This document shows, in pieces, positions 16,921 to 25,048 of a stretch of 35,077 nt of DNA. How positions within the stretch are numbered: position 1 is the stretch's first letter; each line of letters opens with the position of its first letter. Origin of the DNA: Candidatus Melainabacteria bacterium RIFOXYA2_FULL_32_9. Its GTDB lineage: Bacteria > Cyanobacteriota > Vampirovibrionia > Gastranaerophilales > UBA9579. The notes under the pieces are model-generated. The model was not told the DNA's origin. It did no database searches and saw nothing but the letters and a program-made list of their open reading frames with translations. The DNA is taken from positions 1-35,077 of the forward strand of contig MFRQ01000164.1 in NCBI GenBank assembly GCA_001784615.1. The letters run 5' to 3'. Both the position numbers and the translations under genes were made by a program.

Positions 16921-18527
16921 TCAAATAAATTATCTATTCTTGATTTTATTTCGTTATCATCCAACTCATTTGTATATGAGTTAAGATCTAGAGCAATCTG
17001 GAATACTCTTGCTGCTTCTATATTATTACCTTTTATCGCCATTGCTCTGCCAACATTATAGTGGGCTAGAGCATAGTTCGGATTATGTTTTATTGCTTGT
17101 TGGAACATATCTATAGATTTTTGAATATATCCTAAATCATCCAGATAAATTACACCCAAATTATTGTATGCAATATCATAAGAGGGATCCAGCTTAATAG
17201 CCAGTTCATATTCCTTTATTGCTTCATTTATCAGACCTTTACCCCATAATAAGTATCCAAGATTACAATGAATTCTAGCATTGTTTGGATCAATTTCAAG
17301 AGCTGTACGATAAACAATAAGAGCGTTATTGTAATCACCTTTATCATAAAAAGCACTGCCAAGGCTTATATATGTATCAATATCTTCAGGGTTTAATAAA
17401 GAAGCGTTTTGGTAAGCAGATATTGCTGCATCAAAGTTTTCTTTTGATTCTTGGAAAATGTAGCCAAGTGTTTGAGCAATAACACTAGTCCATTTTTTAT
17501 TAGGGTTTAAGGTTACAGCGGTTTGATAAGCGGATATTGCTGCGTCAAATTTTCCTTTTAAATATAAAAGATTAGCCAAATTACTGTAATAAACAGCATC
17601 ATTTGGATTAAGTTCGATTAATTTTTTATACATTTCTATAGCGTTATCATAATCGCTTTGCTCTTCATAGATAGAACAAAGAGATTTATAAGCTGTTACG
17701 CTGGTTGAATCAAGCCATAAAGCCATTTTGTATTCATTTATAGCATCACTAACCTTACCAATTGATCTATATACATCACCAAGTAATATATATAATGGTA
17801 AAAACCTAGGTGTTTCTTCAATTGCTTGAGAATATAAGTCAATAGCCCTGTATATATTCCTGGTTTTCTCGAGATAATATCCTCTTATAAATAAAGGTAA
17901 GAATTGTATGTATGATAATTTATTGAAAAATTCTTTTTTTGATTCTCTGTCAAAAATCAAAGTTAAAATAAACAGCAAAAAGTGAAAACCGGCTTTTATT
18001 TTTGTTCTAAAATTCTTTTCAGTTTTATTATTCAGCAGCAAATACATTAAATAATGAGCTCTTGAGGATTTTAATCCTCCATATTTTATTGCTTTTTCAA
18101 GGGGAGAAATTGATTCAGAGTAGTTCGCTTTTTTAGTAAGAGTTCTTGCCAGCATAAAATGAGCGTTAAACATTTTGCTATCATTTTCTATGCAGAGTTT
18201 AAAATAATTGATAGCTTTATCCAGTTCTCCTTTGTGATAAAAAGCAGTACCAAGTTTATAATAAATTAAAGGAGAGTCGAGATTAGATTCAAGAGCACGC
18301 TGATATTCTGTTATTGCTTCATCTATATATTGCTTGGGTTGGTGAATATCAAGGTGCCATTCAAGATATAAGTCACCAAGCCTTATATGTAGCTCTGGAT
18401 TTGTAGGATCAACTTTTAAAGCTGATTGACAAAGTTCAACAGCTTTTTTTAATTGACCTCCTTTGTGCATTTTATCTATTTGAGCCCTTATTTCTCTTAT
18501 CTCGGGAACTAAATGTGCCTCACTCAT
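16917..18527 (-). CDS. Large TPR protein with one hydrophobic segment
   Basis: 536 residues with about twelve TPR units, most clearly from 215 onward (repeated N-N-A/D-A-I-x-x-Y-x-x-A and L-D/N-P). The array is interrupted at about 175-205 by a basic stretch and the hydrophobic FHFLLFILTLIF, which could be a membrane anchor or just a buried helix. No enzymatic domain. It is the second TPR scaffold in the window and not a copy of the first. It is downstream of the PilZ gene on the same strand with a 176-base gap, so co-transcription is possible but unproven. Confidence 0.88.
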   Translation of the reverse strand: MSEAHLVPEIREIRAQIDKMHKGGQLKKAVELCQSALKVDPTNPELHIRLGDLYLEWHLDIHQPKQYIDEAITEYQRALESNLDSPLIYYKLGTAFYHKGELDKAINYFKLCIENDSKMFNAHFMLARTLTKKANYSESISPLEKAIKYGGLKSSRAHYLMYLLLNNKTEKNFRTKIKAGFHFLLFILTLIFDRESKKEFFNKLSYIQFLPLFIRGYYLEKTRNIYRAIDLYSQAIEETPRFLPLYILLGDVYRSIGKVSDAINEYKMALWLDSTSVTAYKSLCSIYEEQSDYDNAIEMYKKLIELNPNDAVYYSNLANLLYLKGKFDAAISAYQTAVTLNPNKKWTSVIAQTLGYIFQESKENFDAAISAYQNASLLNPEDIDTYISLGSAFYDKGDYNNALIVYRTALEIDPNNARIHCNLGYLLWGKGLINEAIKEYELAIKLDPSYDIAYNNLGVIYLDDLGYIQKSIDMFQQAIKHNPNYALAHYNVGRAMAIKGNNIEAARVFQIALDLNSYTNELDDNEIKSRIDNLFD

Positions 18528-18703
18528 TTATTTTTTCTCATATTTTATAAAAATTATCTCTGTATTTATTGTTATCTCTGTATTTTGCTTTCTATAATAC
18601 CATTAATAAAAAAAATATTCTTATTTATCATGTCGGTAAAAATTTAAAATTATTTAGGATTAAATAAAAAATTGCTTATTAAATCTTAAAAACTTTTAGT
18701 TAT

Positions 18704-19351
18704 TTAAACAAAACCTTTTATATTGTTTGGCATTTTTGACCTCGTTCTTAATCCGTTAGCTTCTTCTTCAAAACATATTTTTATAATTTTATTTCTTGCA
18801 CTTTCTTCTATTTCTGAAAATTTAATAACCGAAACAATTTTATTTTCTTGTTTAATAGAATAGAGAATTTCTCCAATTCCACTAACAAGTACATTATAAT
18901 TGGATAAATTGAGCGTAAATTTCCATTTATCACTAATTTTAAACTCTTTGTCAGTTAAAAATCTAACTCCACCGCCACCAATATTGATAGTTTCACTATT
19001 AACTGAATATTCTCCCTTTTTTAAAGTAAAATCTGCTCTTATAGGAGCTCTTATATATTCTCTTCTCTGGACTTTTGTCTTTTCTTCCGGAAATTCTATT
19101 ACAAAATCTATATTAAAAGGAGAATCTATTACCATAGAATCAAAAACATAAATACCTTTATCTGAGTAAATTACAACTTCTACTTCTTTACCTTCATGCA
19201 AATATTTAGCAAAGCAAAGATCATTCTCAGGATAAATTAAGTTAATTCTGTCATCCTCAATCCCCTTTATAAGACAAGTAATCTCGTAAGATCGGATTGA
19301 TGAAATATTAAATTTTATTTTAAGCTTTTGGCCTTTTTTTAATTCTTCCAT
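18704..19351 (-). CDS. YcgR-like PilZ domain protein (c-di-GMP receptor)
   Basis: 215 residues. An N-terminal PilZN/YcgR-type beta domain (1-95) is followed by a PilZ domain (about 96-195). The c-di-GMP contact motif RxxxR is present in QRREYIRAPI. The second motif, usually [D/N]xSxxG, reads NIGGGG, so the Ser is Gly. In motile bacteria this architecture brakes or tunes the flagellar motor when c-di-GMP rises, which fits the motA/motB and flhB genes elsewhere here. The Ser change may weaken ligand binding. ATG start without a clear RBS. Confidence 0.85.
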   Translation of the reverse strand: MEELKKGQKLKIKFNISSIRSYEITCLIKGIEDDRINLIYPENDLCFAKYLHEGKEVEVVIYSDKGIYVFDSMVIDSPFNIDFVIEFPEEKTKVQRREYIRAPIRADFTLKKGEYSVNSETINIGGGGVRFLTDKEFKISDKWKFTLNLSNYNVLVSGIGEILYSIKQENKIVSVIKFSEIEESARNKIIKICFEEEANGLRTRSKMPNNIKGFV

Positions 19352-19541
19352 ATTTGAAAATTTATTCTGGATAAACCTCTAAGTTAATTACTTTAGGTAA
19401 AAACAATAGTTTCATTTTAAGGTTTTTTACTTATTAAAGCAATGTTTTGAGAAAATTAGGTACAAAATATGGTAATGGTAAAAATTAAAGTGATAAATTT
19501 TTTCAGAACCATAATCCGGCTAATCGTCGCACTGTCATTGC

Positions 19542-20592
19542 TGTACATGTTACATAATTCGCTGATGGTTAAAATAGAAAAGTAGCGAGAAAGAGGTTAT
19601 GTAACGTGCAAAAAAGTGACAATTTAATTTCAAAAACTTTGGCAAGAAAAATGCTTTCTTGCGTAGAAGAATATGAATTAATCAAACAAGGTAAAAATAA
19701 CAGGTTTAAAACTGTGCAGGATTTCTGCAAATATAACCGGTTTTCAAGGCAAAATTTTCTTAAAATATATAGAAGATACCAGAATGAAGGAACTCTGGAA
19801 TCTCTATTACCTCAGAAAAGAGGTCCAAAGTATAAAACAAGAAGAACAGATATCAAGATTGAAAACGAAATAATCATTCTAAGGCAAAAAGGTAATAACC
19901 GCTATGAGATTCATGAAGTACTAAAAAAAGAATTAAGAGAATTTGCTCCATCTCCTTCTAGCATTTACAATATCTGTAAAAGATATGGTCTAAATAAACT
20001 TAAAAAACAGCAAAAACAAGAAAGACGAAAAATAATTATGCAAAGGGCTGGAGAATTAGCACATATAGATTGTCATTATCTAAGTAAAGGTATAACAATA
20101 AAAGATTATCCTAAGCTTTATCTTGTTGCTATTGTAGATGGTTATTCCAGGATTGCCTGGGTTGAGGTAATTGAAGATATTAAATCACTTACTGTAATGT
20201 TCAGTGTTTTAAGATGTATTAATATGATAACTAACAGGTATAAAATACACTTTGAAACAGTAATGACAGATAATGGTGCTGAGTTCGGTTCAGGTAAAGA
20301 TGCAGATAATAAAATGGATCATCCATTTGAGAGAATGCTCTATGAAATGGGAATTAAACATAAATATACTAAACCTTACAGGCCTCAAACTAATGGTAAA
20401 GTAGAAAGATTCTGGAAAACTATAAATGAAGATATGATTGAAGATGCTTGTTATGAAGATATTGAAGATCTTAGAAACGAGCTTCTAGAATACTTGATTT
20501 ATTACAATGAACATCGTCCTCATCAAGGTTTAGATGGAAAAATGCCAATTGATTTTATACCTAAATCGTAATCGAATTACTTGACATGTACA
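19542..20592 (+). mobile_element. IS481-like insertion sequence, complete
   Basis: 1051 bp. Ends TGTACATGTTACATAATTCG (19542-19561) and the inverse of 20573-20592 match at 17 of 20 bases. Directly flanking both ends is ATTGC (19537-19541 and 20593-20597), a 5-bp target duplication. Both flanks belong to a dispersed repeat. Confidence 0.88.
19606..20571 (+). CDS. IS481-like transposase (rve integrase core)
   Basis: 321 residues. N-terminal HTH segments (about 35-70 and 85-135) lead to an integrase core: Asp in AHIDCHYL, Asp in VMTDNGAEF, Glu in TNGKVERFWK. The second Asp to Glu distance is 44 residues rather than the common 35, because of an insert GSGKDADNKMDHP. The C-terminal YYNEHRPHQGLDGKMP is typical. 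GTG start, with AAAGAGG upstream. The frame is intact, so the element may be active. Confidence 0.9.
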   Translation: MQKSDNLISKTLARKMLSCVEEYELIKQGKNNRFKTVQDFCKYNRFSRQNFLKIYRRYQNEGTLESLLPQKRGPKYKTRRTDIKIENEIIILRQKGNNRYEIHEVLKKELREFAPSPSSIYNICKRYGLNKLKKQQKQERRKIIMQRAGELAHIDCHYLSKGITIKDYPKLYLVAIVDGYSRIAWVEVIEDIKSLTVMFSVLRCINMITNRYKIHFETVMTDNGAEFGSGKDADNKMDHPFERMLYEMGIKHKYTKPYRPQTNGKVERFWKTINEDMIEDACYEDIEDLRNELLEYLIYYNEHRPHQGLDGKMPIDFIPKS

Positions 20593-20861
20593 ATTGCGAG
20601 CACCGTAGGTGCGCGGCAATCCAAAGAAGATAGTATAATATTATTTGGATTGCTTCGTCACTTCATTACATTTCGTTCCTCGCAATGACACCAGGAAAAT
20701 TTGATTTCTGAGTATGTTCTATATCACTTATTTTACACCTCTACTCAAATTTTGTTGGTTTCTAAATATAGTAGTTTTTATGTAAGCCTGCAAAATAATT
20801 TAAGTACTGGATAGAATTATTATTAGAAATCATTAATATTGTTCATAGTAAGGGAATAACT

Positions 20862-21542
20862 ATGAACATAAATTATTTAACAGGCTCAAAGCTTTTTTTA
20901 AATATTTCTGAAGCTCTTAAAGTCAGTCAAAAAACTGATTCAACGGTTAATGATTTGGAAAAGTATAAAAAAGAAGTATCTGCTGATGAAATAAAATATT
21001 GGAATAACAATGATAAAGACAGGGCTAATAATTGTTCCAGGTGGGATCTGGATAAAATTCCTTTAAAAATTTTTGTTAGTAAAAATGTTAACAATGAAAG
21101 ATTCTTGCCTGAATTTATTAATGCTGTAAAATCATGTTTTCAACCCTGGTCCAGAGCTTCTTACGGTCTTATCAGGTTTGAAGAAACTCTGAATATAAAT
21201 AATGCAGATATTATTATTACCTGGTCTGATAATGTGGTATTTGGTAGGGATTTTGAAGTTGGTCAAAATAATCTGAAAGTGATTAATAATAAAATTGAAA
21301 AAGCTGAGATCACCATTATTGTCTATCCTATAATTGATAGATTAGCTAATCCTGCATCCAGGATAGAACGTGTAAGAAGAACTACTCTTCATGAAATAGG
21401 GCATGCTCTGGGTTTAAACCATAGTAACAGTTCCAAAGATATTATGTTTCATAGAGGAATTAATAACAAAAATCTATCTTCTAATGATATTAGAAGATTA
21501 AATGAATTATATAATTCCAAAGATCCTGATATATTAATCTAG
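20862..21542 (+). CDS. Matrixin-like zinc metalloprotease without signal peptide
   Basis: 226 residues. The metzincin zinc site HEIGHALGLNH (three His plus the catalytic Glu) lies near 177-187, followed by a Met-turn candidate DIMFHRG. The upstream part has the strand pattern of an M10/matrixin fold (LKIFVSKNV, ADIIITWSDNV, AEITIIVYP). Matrixins are normally secreted, but no Sec or lipoprotein signal is present; the N-terminus is polar. Either it acts in the cytoplasm or leaves by another route. Solitary gene with AAGGGA before the ATG. No inhibitor or propeptide cysteine switch was recognised. Confidence 0.85.
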   Translation: MNINYLTGSKLFLNISEALKVSQKTDSTVNDLEKYKKEVSADEIKYWNNNDKDRANNCSRWDLDKIPLKIFVSKNVNNERFLPEFINAVKSCFQPWSRASYGLIRFEETLNINNADIIITWSDNVVFGRDFEVGQNNLKVINNKIEKAEITIIVYPIIDRLANPASRIERVRRTTLHEIGHALGLNHSNSSKDIMFHRGINNKNLSSNDIRRLNELYNSKDPDILI

Positions 21543-21607
21543 AGCACTGTTAAAAGCTTGATAAATTAAGAAAAGTAACTGTGTCAGTGGTCATTTTCCA
21601 GATTCTG

Positions 21608-21796
21608 ACTAAGGACAGCGTAAAAAATACTTATGGATTTTGATGAAAAATCCAATAGGTATTTTTGTAGGTGACTCAGTCACACTATTAAAGTCCTTAA
21701 CTATTTCAACCTTATATATGTGCCTTTGGCACTTCTTATAACCAGCAAATAATCGAGCAATAAAAAATGCGTAAGTATTTTTTATTGCGTCCTTAC
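21608..21796. repeat. Cluster of nested inverted repeats
   Basis: An outer imperfect inverted repeat (TAAGGAC-a-GCG-TAAAAAATACTTA at 21610-21633 against 21772-21796) encloses several hairpins: TGGATTTT/AAAATCCA (21634-21654), GTGACTcAGTCAC (21671-21683) and GTGCCtttGGCAC (21720-21732). A perfect 12-bp stem GCAATAAAAAAT/ATTTTTTATTGC (21757-21788) overlaps its right end. No open frame. It could be a miniature element or a structured transcript between two convergent genes. Confidence 0.55.
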
Positions 21797-21798
21797 TA

Positions 21799-21891
21799 GC
21801 TTTTAAATGTAAAATGGATAGATTGCTACAGATTCCTTCGGAATCTTCGCAATGACAACTGTACGTTTTTTATTTCCCGGATAGGTTCTTA
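21799..21891 (-). repeat. 93-bp dispersed repeat, copy E, entering tsaB
   Basis: On the - strand it reads TAAGAACCTATCCGGGAAAT ... GTCATTGCGAAGATTCCGAA ... TAAAAGC. It matches 29279-29371 (+) at 86 of 93 positions with no gaps. Its first bases are the last codons of tsaB. Confidence 0.85.
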
Positions 21892-22553
21892 GGCATGGTT
21901 ATTGGAGGTGGTTGGATATAAAGGGGTTTTAAATTGAACCATTTAAATTGTTCTCTATCATCTGTTTTTAAGTGTTTATAAGTTAATTTAGCTAAATTAA
22001 TGCCAAAATCATAGTCTGTTTCTTGTAAATTTACACATTCAAGACCTTCTGTTTTTAATTTTTCTGACATTATTTTATCAGCGATAATAAAGAAATCATT
22101 ATTTTTAGCAAAATCAATAATATCATTATATTCTAAAGCTGTAGGTTCTTTAATTACATCAGCTTCAGGGGTATAAACTCCCGTATAAGCCTTGCCTTTC
22201 CTGGCATCGAGAAGACATAGAGAATTTTTATCGGTATTATTTATAAGAGAAAAAATCTCAAGAGATGAAATTCCAATAACTGGTATATTAAGATTTTGCG
22301 CCATAATCCTTGCTACAGTTGCTGATGCTCTTATTCCTGTAAAGCTTCCTGGCCCTATATTTACTCCAACTGCATTAATATCTTGCATTGTTATATTTTT
22401 TTCTCTTAAGAGTTCCGCAATTATAGGAATTAATGAAGCTGAATGATAACGTTGGGCTGTATTCTCAATAATTCTGCTTATGTCAACCTGGCCATCATTT
22501 CCCATGGTCACATACATCTTATCGCCACTTGTATCAAATGTAAGAATTCTCAT
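21870..22553 (-). CDS. tsaB: tRNA t6A synthesis protein TsaB
   Basis: 227 residues. Partner of TsaD, TsaE and TsaC in making N6-threonylcarbamoyladenosine at position 37 of ANN-reading tRNAs. An ASKHA fold with N-terminal ILTFDTS, the family motif GPGSFTGIR (about 68-76) and GISSLEIF. It overlaps tsaE by four bases (ATGA), so the two are translationally coupled. The last seven residues, from PKNLSGK, are encoded by a dispersed repeat whose other copy is intergenic, which suggests the original C-terminus was replaced by repeat sequence. The core fold is complete before this. Confidence 0.94.
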   Translation of the reverse strand: MRILTFDTSGDKMYVTMGNDGQVDISRIIENTAQRYHSASLIPIIAELLREKNITMQDINAVGVNIGPGSFTGIRASATVARIMAQNLNIPVIGISSLEIFSLINNTDKNSLCLLDARKGKAYTGVYTPEADVIKEPTALEYNDIIDFAKNNDFFIIADKIMSEKLKTEGLECVNLQETDYDFGINLAKLTYKHLKTDDREQFKWFNLKPLYIQPPPITMPKNLSGK

Positions 22554-23044
22554 TCTTTTTCCTGTAATCTTTTAATAATCTCTTCTAGAACATCTTTGCT
22601 TTTATCGTCAAAAGCTTTAAAAGTAAATTCTCTTTCAGTTTCTTCAATATATTTTATTTGAATTTCCAGTCTGTCTTCAGGTAATTCACCCGAAGAAAAC
22701 TCTGCCCATTCAATGATTGTAATAGCTTTTTGTCCTTCTGTATATTCTCTCAATTCATCAAGAATAGTTTCTATTCCCTCTTCTTCAAGTCGGTACAGGT
22801 CAAAATGATAGAGGTTTATTTTGCCGGTATGGTATTCATTTAAAATTACAAAGCTTGGACTAGTAACTTTTTCCTGTATATCTAGATGTTTGGCTATGGA
22901 TTTAACTAAAGTGGTTTTTCCAGAACCGATATCTCCATATAGACATATTAATCCACCTTTGTCTTGAATTGCTTCTGCAATAGCAAAACCAATTTTATCA
23001 GTGTCATTGAGATTTTTAGCTTGTATTTTAAATAAATTTTCCAT
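22550..23044 (-). CDS. tsaE: tRNA t6A synthesis ATPase TsaE
   Basis: 164 residues from the preferred ATG. A P-loop ATPase that drives the TsaBD complex in t6A formation. Walker A is GDIGSGKTT (near 38-46), followed by the family signatures TSPSFVILNEY and YHFDLYRL, and IIEWAE. The frame stays open to a TTG at 23074 that would add ten residues (CDNIEN included), but that start has no RBS and adds nothing conserved. tsaB follows with a 4-base overlap. The two-gene unit lies downstream of the 6S RNA candidate on the same strand. Confidence 0.93.
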   Translation of the reverse strand: MENLFKIQAKNLNDTDKIGFAIAEAIQDKGGLICLYGDIGSGKTTLVKSIAKHLDIQEKVTSPSFVILNEYHTGKINLYHFDLYRLEEEGIETILDELREYTEGQKAITIIEWAEFSSGELPEDRLEIQIKYIEETEREFTFKAFDDKSKDVLEEIIKRLQEKE

Positions 23045-23123
23045 ATTCTCAATGTTATCACAGAAAATAAGCAAGATATAAAATAGAAATCGTATTTTTA
23101 AATTTTCTTATAAAAGCATAGAA

Positions 23124-23291
23124 AATGCCCCAAGAGACCGGAGTTTTGAACCCGTGTTCCTCACACAGGTGGGTGCCCCCCCGGATAAACTTCGTTTCCT
23201 AATACACGTTAGGTCTACGTTATTATCCTTAGAGATAGAGCCCCCTCTTTTAAAATTGTAGGATCAAAACTAGCGATCTACGAGGAGCATT
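23124..23291 (-). ncRNA. ssrS: Probable 6S RNA
   Basis: A nested set of complementary arms on the - strand gives the 6S RNA shape. Closing stem: 23284-23291 with 23124-23131 (one G-U) and AGTTTTGA/TCAAAACT (23264-23271 with 23142-23149). A 7-bp hairpin CCTGTGT...ACACGGG (23151-23169) sits on the 3' side, as in the 6S central bubble. The upper stem GGATAA/TTATCC (23223-23228 with 23183-23188) is capped by CCTAA...TTAGG (23198-23213). Length of about 170 nt fits. 6S RNA binds RNA polymerase holoenzyme in stationary phase. The ends are approximate. tRNA, SRP RNA and tmRNA were considered and fit less well. Confidence 0.65.
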
Positions 23292-23407
23292 AATCTATAT
23301 TCTTTCATATTTTTTTTAGATTGACCATACTCTAATAAGATTTTTTTAAAATTGAATTTAGATTTTATCCAATAATTTATAATTCAAGTTGCCAGCTAAT
23401 TTATGAT

Positions 23408-23469
23408 TAGAGATTGCCACGCAAGAATAATTGATGCTGGTTATCCACGATTCATGGCTCGCAATGACA
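23408..23469 (-). repeat. Dispersed repeat, copy G (same family as copy A)
   Basis: On the - strand it begins GTCATTGCGAGCCATG and ends TTGCGTGGCAATCTCTAA, like copy A at 1196-1254. A second repeat type follows directly at 23480-23530: TGAACGTTAGTGAAG...CTTCACTCAGAATGAC, an imperfect inverted repeat. No gene in 23292-23678. Confidence 0.7.
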
Positions 23470-23630
23470 GTGAGTGTAATCCTGAACGTTAGTGAAGATC
23501 TCTTAGATTCTTCGCTTCACTCAGAATGACAGCGGAGTATTATTGGAAAGATCGACGACTTAAAAGAGTGACTATATGTAATCTTATTATTTATTTCTTG
23601 AATTGATTTTAATGGTAATTTTTGAAAACA

Positions 23631-23658
23631 GAAAGGAGAATTTTAGAATTCTCCTTTC
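23631..23658 (-). terminator. Terminator for the SPW-repeat gene
   Basis: GAAAGGAGAATT and AATTCTCCTTTC form a perfect 12-bp stem with a TTAG loop, 20 bases beyond the stop of the - strand gene. TGTTTTC follows on the - strand. Confidence 0.65.
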
Positions 23659-23678
23659 CCATTAGTGTAAAAATAACT

Positions 23679-23855
23679 TTACGTTGTACCTCTTGCGGTA
23701 GCCATAGTGCTTCTTGTTACAAATGCAAAAACAAGTACCAAGAATCCAACTATAATGTTATTCCAAGTAGCTTGATCTGTAACAAAACCTAAAATAAAAG
23801 GACTTAAAATAAGCCATATACCTAATATTACGTTTGCCCATCTAGCCCAATTCAT
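23679..23855 (-). CDS. SPW-repeat small membrane protein
   Basis: 58 residues: starts MNWARWANVILGIWLILSPF and continues with two hydrophobic helices (about 6-25 and 33-48) separated by TDQATWNN. This matches the SPW repeat family (W-x-N-x-x-L-G-x-W-L-x-x-S-P), small inner-membrane proteins of unknown function. Typical members have one or two such repeats; here there is one. A strong AAGGAGGT lies 8 bases before the ATG and a terminator follows, so it is a real single-gene unit despite its size. Confidence 0.85.
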   Translation of the reverse strand: MNWARWANVILGIWLILSPFILGFVTDQATWNNIIVGFLVLVFAFVTRSTMATARGTT

Positions 23856-24008
23856 TATCTTTACCTCCTTATTTACTTTACTCTTTCTGTAAAATCTTTG
23901 TTTTACCTAAATTTACAAGGATTTTACTCTGATCCAGAATAATTTGTTTTTTAATTATAACAATATAATAAATAAAAAATTTTATGTGTTCATCCGACAT
24001 AAGTACAC

Positions 24009-24035
24009 CTAATTAAAATTTATTATTTTAATTAG
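24009..24035. repeat. AT-rich stem-loop upstream of the M48 gene
   Basis: CTAATTAAAAT and ATTTTAATTAG form an 11-bp perfect stem with a 5-nt loop. It lies in the 295-base divergent gap between the SPW and M48 genes. It could be an operator or a weak terminator. No other element is evident in the gap. Confidence 0.4.
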
Positions 24036-24150
24036 CTACAAGTGGTGAATATACTAGCTTGATTTTCGTGTGATATTATCGAAAAACTTATAAAACGTTG
24101 ATTTGTAGCAAGTAATATTTTTCGAAAATTATTCTTCCTGAGGAGAGGAA

Positions 24151-25038
24151 ATGATTAGAGTTTATAAAGTTTGTATTTTTTTGGCATGTTTTTTCTCAAT
24201 AATTTTTTTACAATCCTGCGCTGTATTTTTTTCAGGATCCGGAAATTCTGGTTTTGGAGGAGTCGGTATTGGTGTTGGTGGAACAAGGAGTTCTACTTAT
24301 GTTGGTGCAGGAGTTGGAACCAGTAATCTTGGAGGTGGAGTTGTAATAAATCCTACTTCAAGTTTAGGATTACAGGTTAATCAGGAAATTTTAAGAACAA
24401 GAAATGTTCTGAGTATTGAAACCGTGCAAACTTATGTAAGTTCAATAGGGCAAGTTTTATCACGTAATTCTGGAAGGTCTGATATACCGTTTAATTTTGT
24501 TGTTATTAAAGATCCAAATATAAATGCTTTTGCTTCTCCTGGTGGGTATATTTATGTAACGACCGGTATGCTGGATTTTCTTGAAACAGAAAGTGAATTA
24601 GCAGCTGTTTTATCTCATGAAATGGCTCATATTGTTGCAAAACATCATATAAAGTTAGCTTTAACAGAATTAGGTCTTGATGTTACTTTTGATTACCTTG
24701 GAAAATTATTGAATTATGATCCTCAAACAGTTGTGCCCAGATTAGCTCAATTTGTGGTTCTGCAAAAATTTTCTCGTAATGAAGAAATTCAGGCTGATGA
24801 AATTGGAGCTTTAATACTAGCCAGATCAGGTTATTCTCCATATGGTATGGTTAGACTCTTTCAATCCCTTGAAACAGTTGAAAGAAGAGGTTTTTTATCT
24901 AATTTTACAGCAAGTCATCCTACAAGTGAGGACAGAGTTACTTATATTGAAGCATATATAAGACAAAATAACCTGAATCAACCTGGATTAATTGTTGATA
25001 GGCCTATATTTCACCAAATTACAGCACAAACACAATAA
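24151..25038 (+). CDS. M48-family zinc metalloprotease, lipoprotein
   Basis: 295 residues. An N-terminal signal peptide ends in a lipobox-like LQSC (Cys 23), predicting a lipid-anchored periplasmic protein. A glycine-rich linker (about 28-65) follows. The M48 site is SHEMAHIVAKHH, with the third ligand in NEEIQADEIGA. The family (LoiP/BepA-like) performs outer-membrane protein quality control. It begins after a very strong GAGGAGAGG and is followed by mlaE after 10 bases, so it is the first gene of an envelope-maintenance operon. No TPR tail, unlike BepA. Confidence 0.92.
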   Translation: MIRVYKVCIFLACFFSIIFLQSCAVFFSGSGNSGFGGVGIGVGGTRSSTYVGAGVGTSNLGGGVVINPTSSLGLQVNQEILRTRNVLSIETVQTYVSSIGQVLSRNSGRSDIPFNFVVIKDPNINAFASPGGYIYVTTGMLDFLETESELAAVLSHEMAHIVAKHHIKLALTELGLDVTFDYLGKLLNYDPQTVVPRLAQFVVLQKFSRNEEIQADEIGALILARSGYSPYGMVRLFQSLETVERRGFLSNFTASHPTSEDRVTYIEAYIRQNNLNQPGLIVDRPIFHQITAQTQ

Positions 25039-25048
25039 GGGGCTTACC

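Larger units (their letters stand above)
19534..20690. repeat. Dispersed repeat, copy D, split by the IS481-like element
   Basis: GTCATTGC (19534-19541) and, after the insertion, GAGCACCGTAGGTGCGCGGC (20598-20617) rejoin as one repeat. It runs on to CAATCCAAA and, 16 bases later, TTTGGATTG, ending CTCGCAATGAC at 20689. Left and right ends are inverse copies of each other. Without the insertion the repeat is about 100 bp. Confidence 0.8.

Noticed and set aside
23120-23215. tRNA-like string (ggttcaaaactcc) on the - strand
   Set aside because: Resembles a T-loop, but no acceptor stem, CCA or anticodon arm fits. The longer nested pairing favours 6S RNA.
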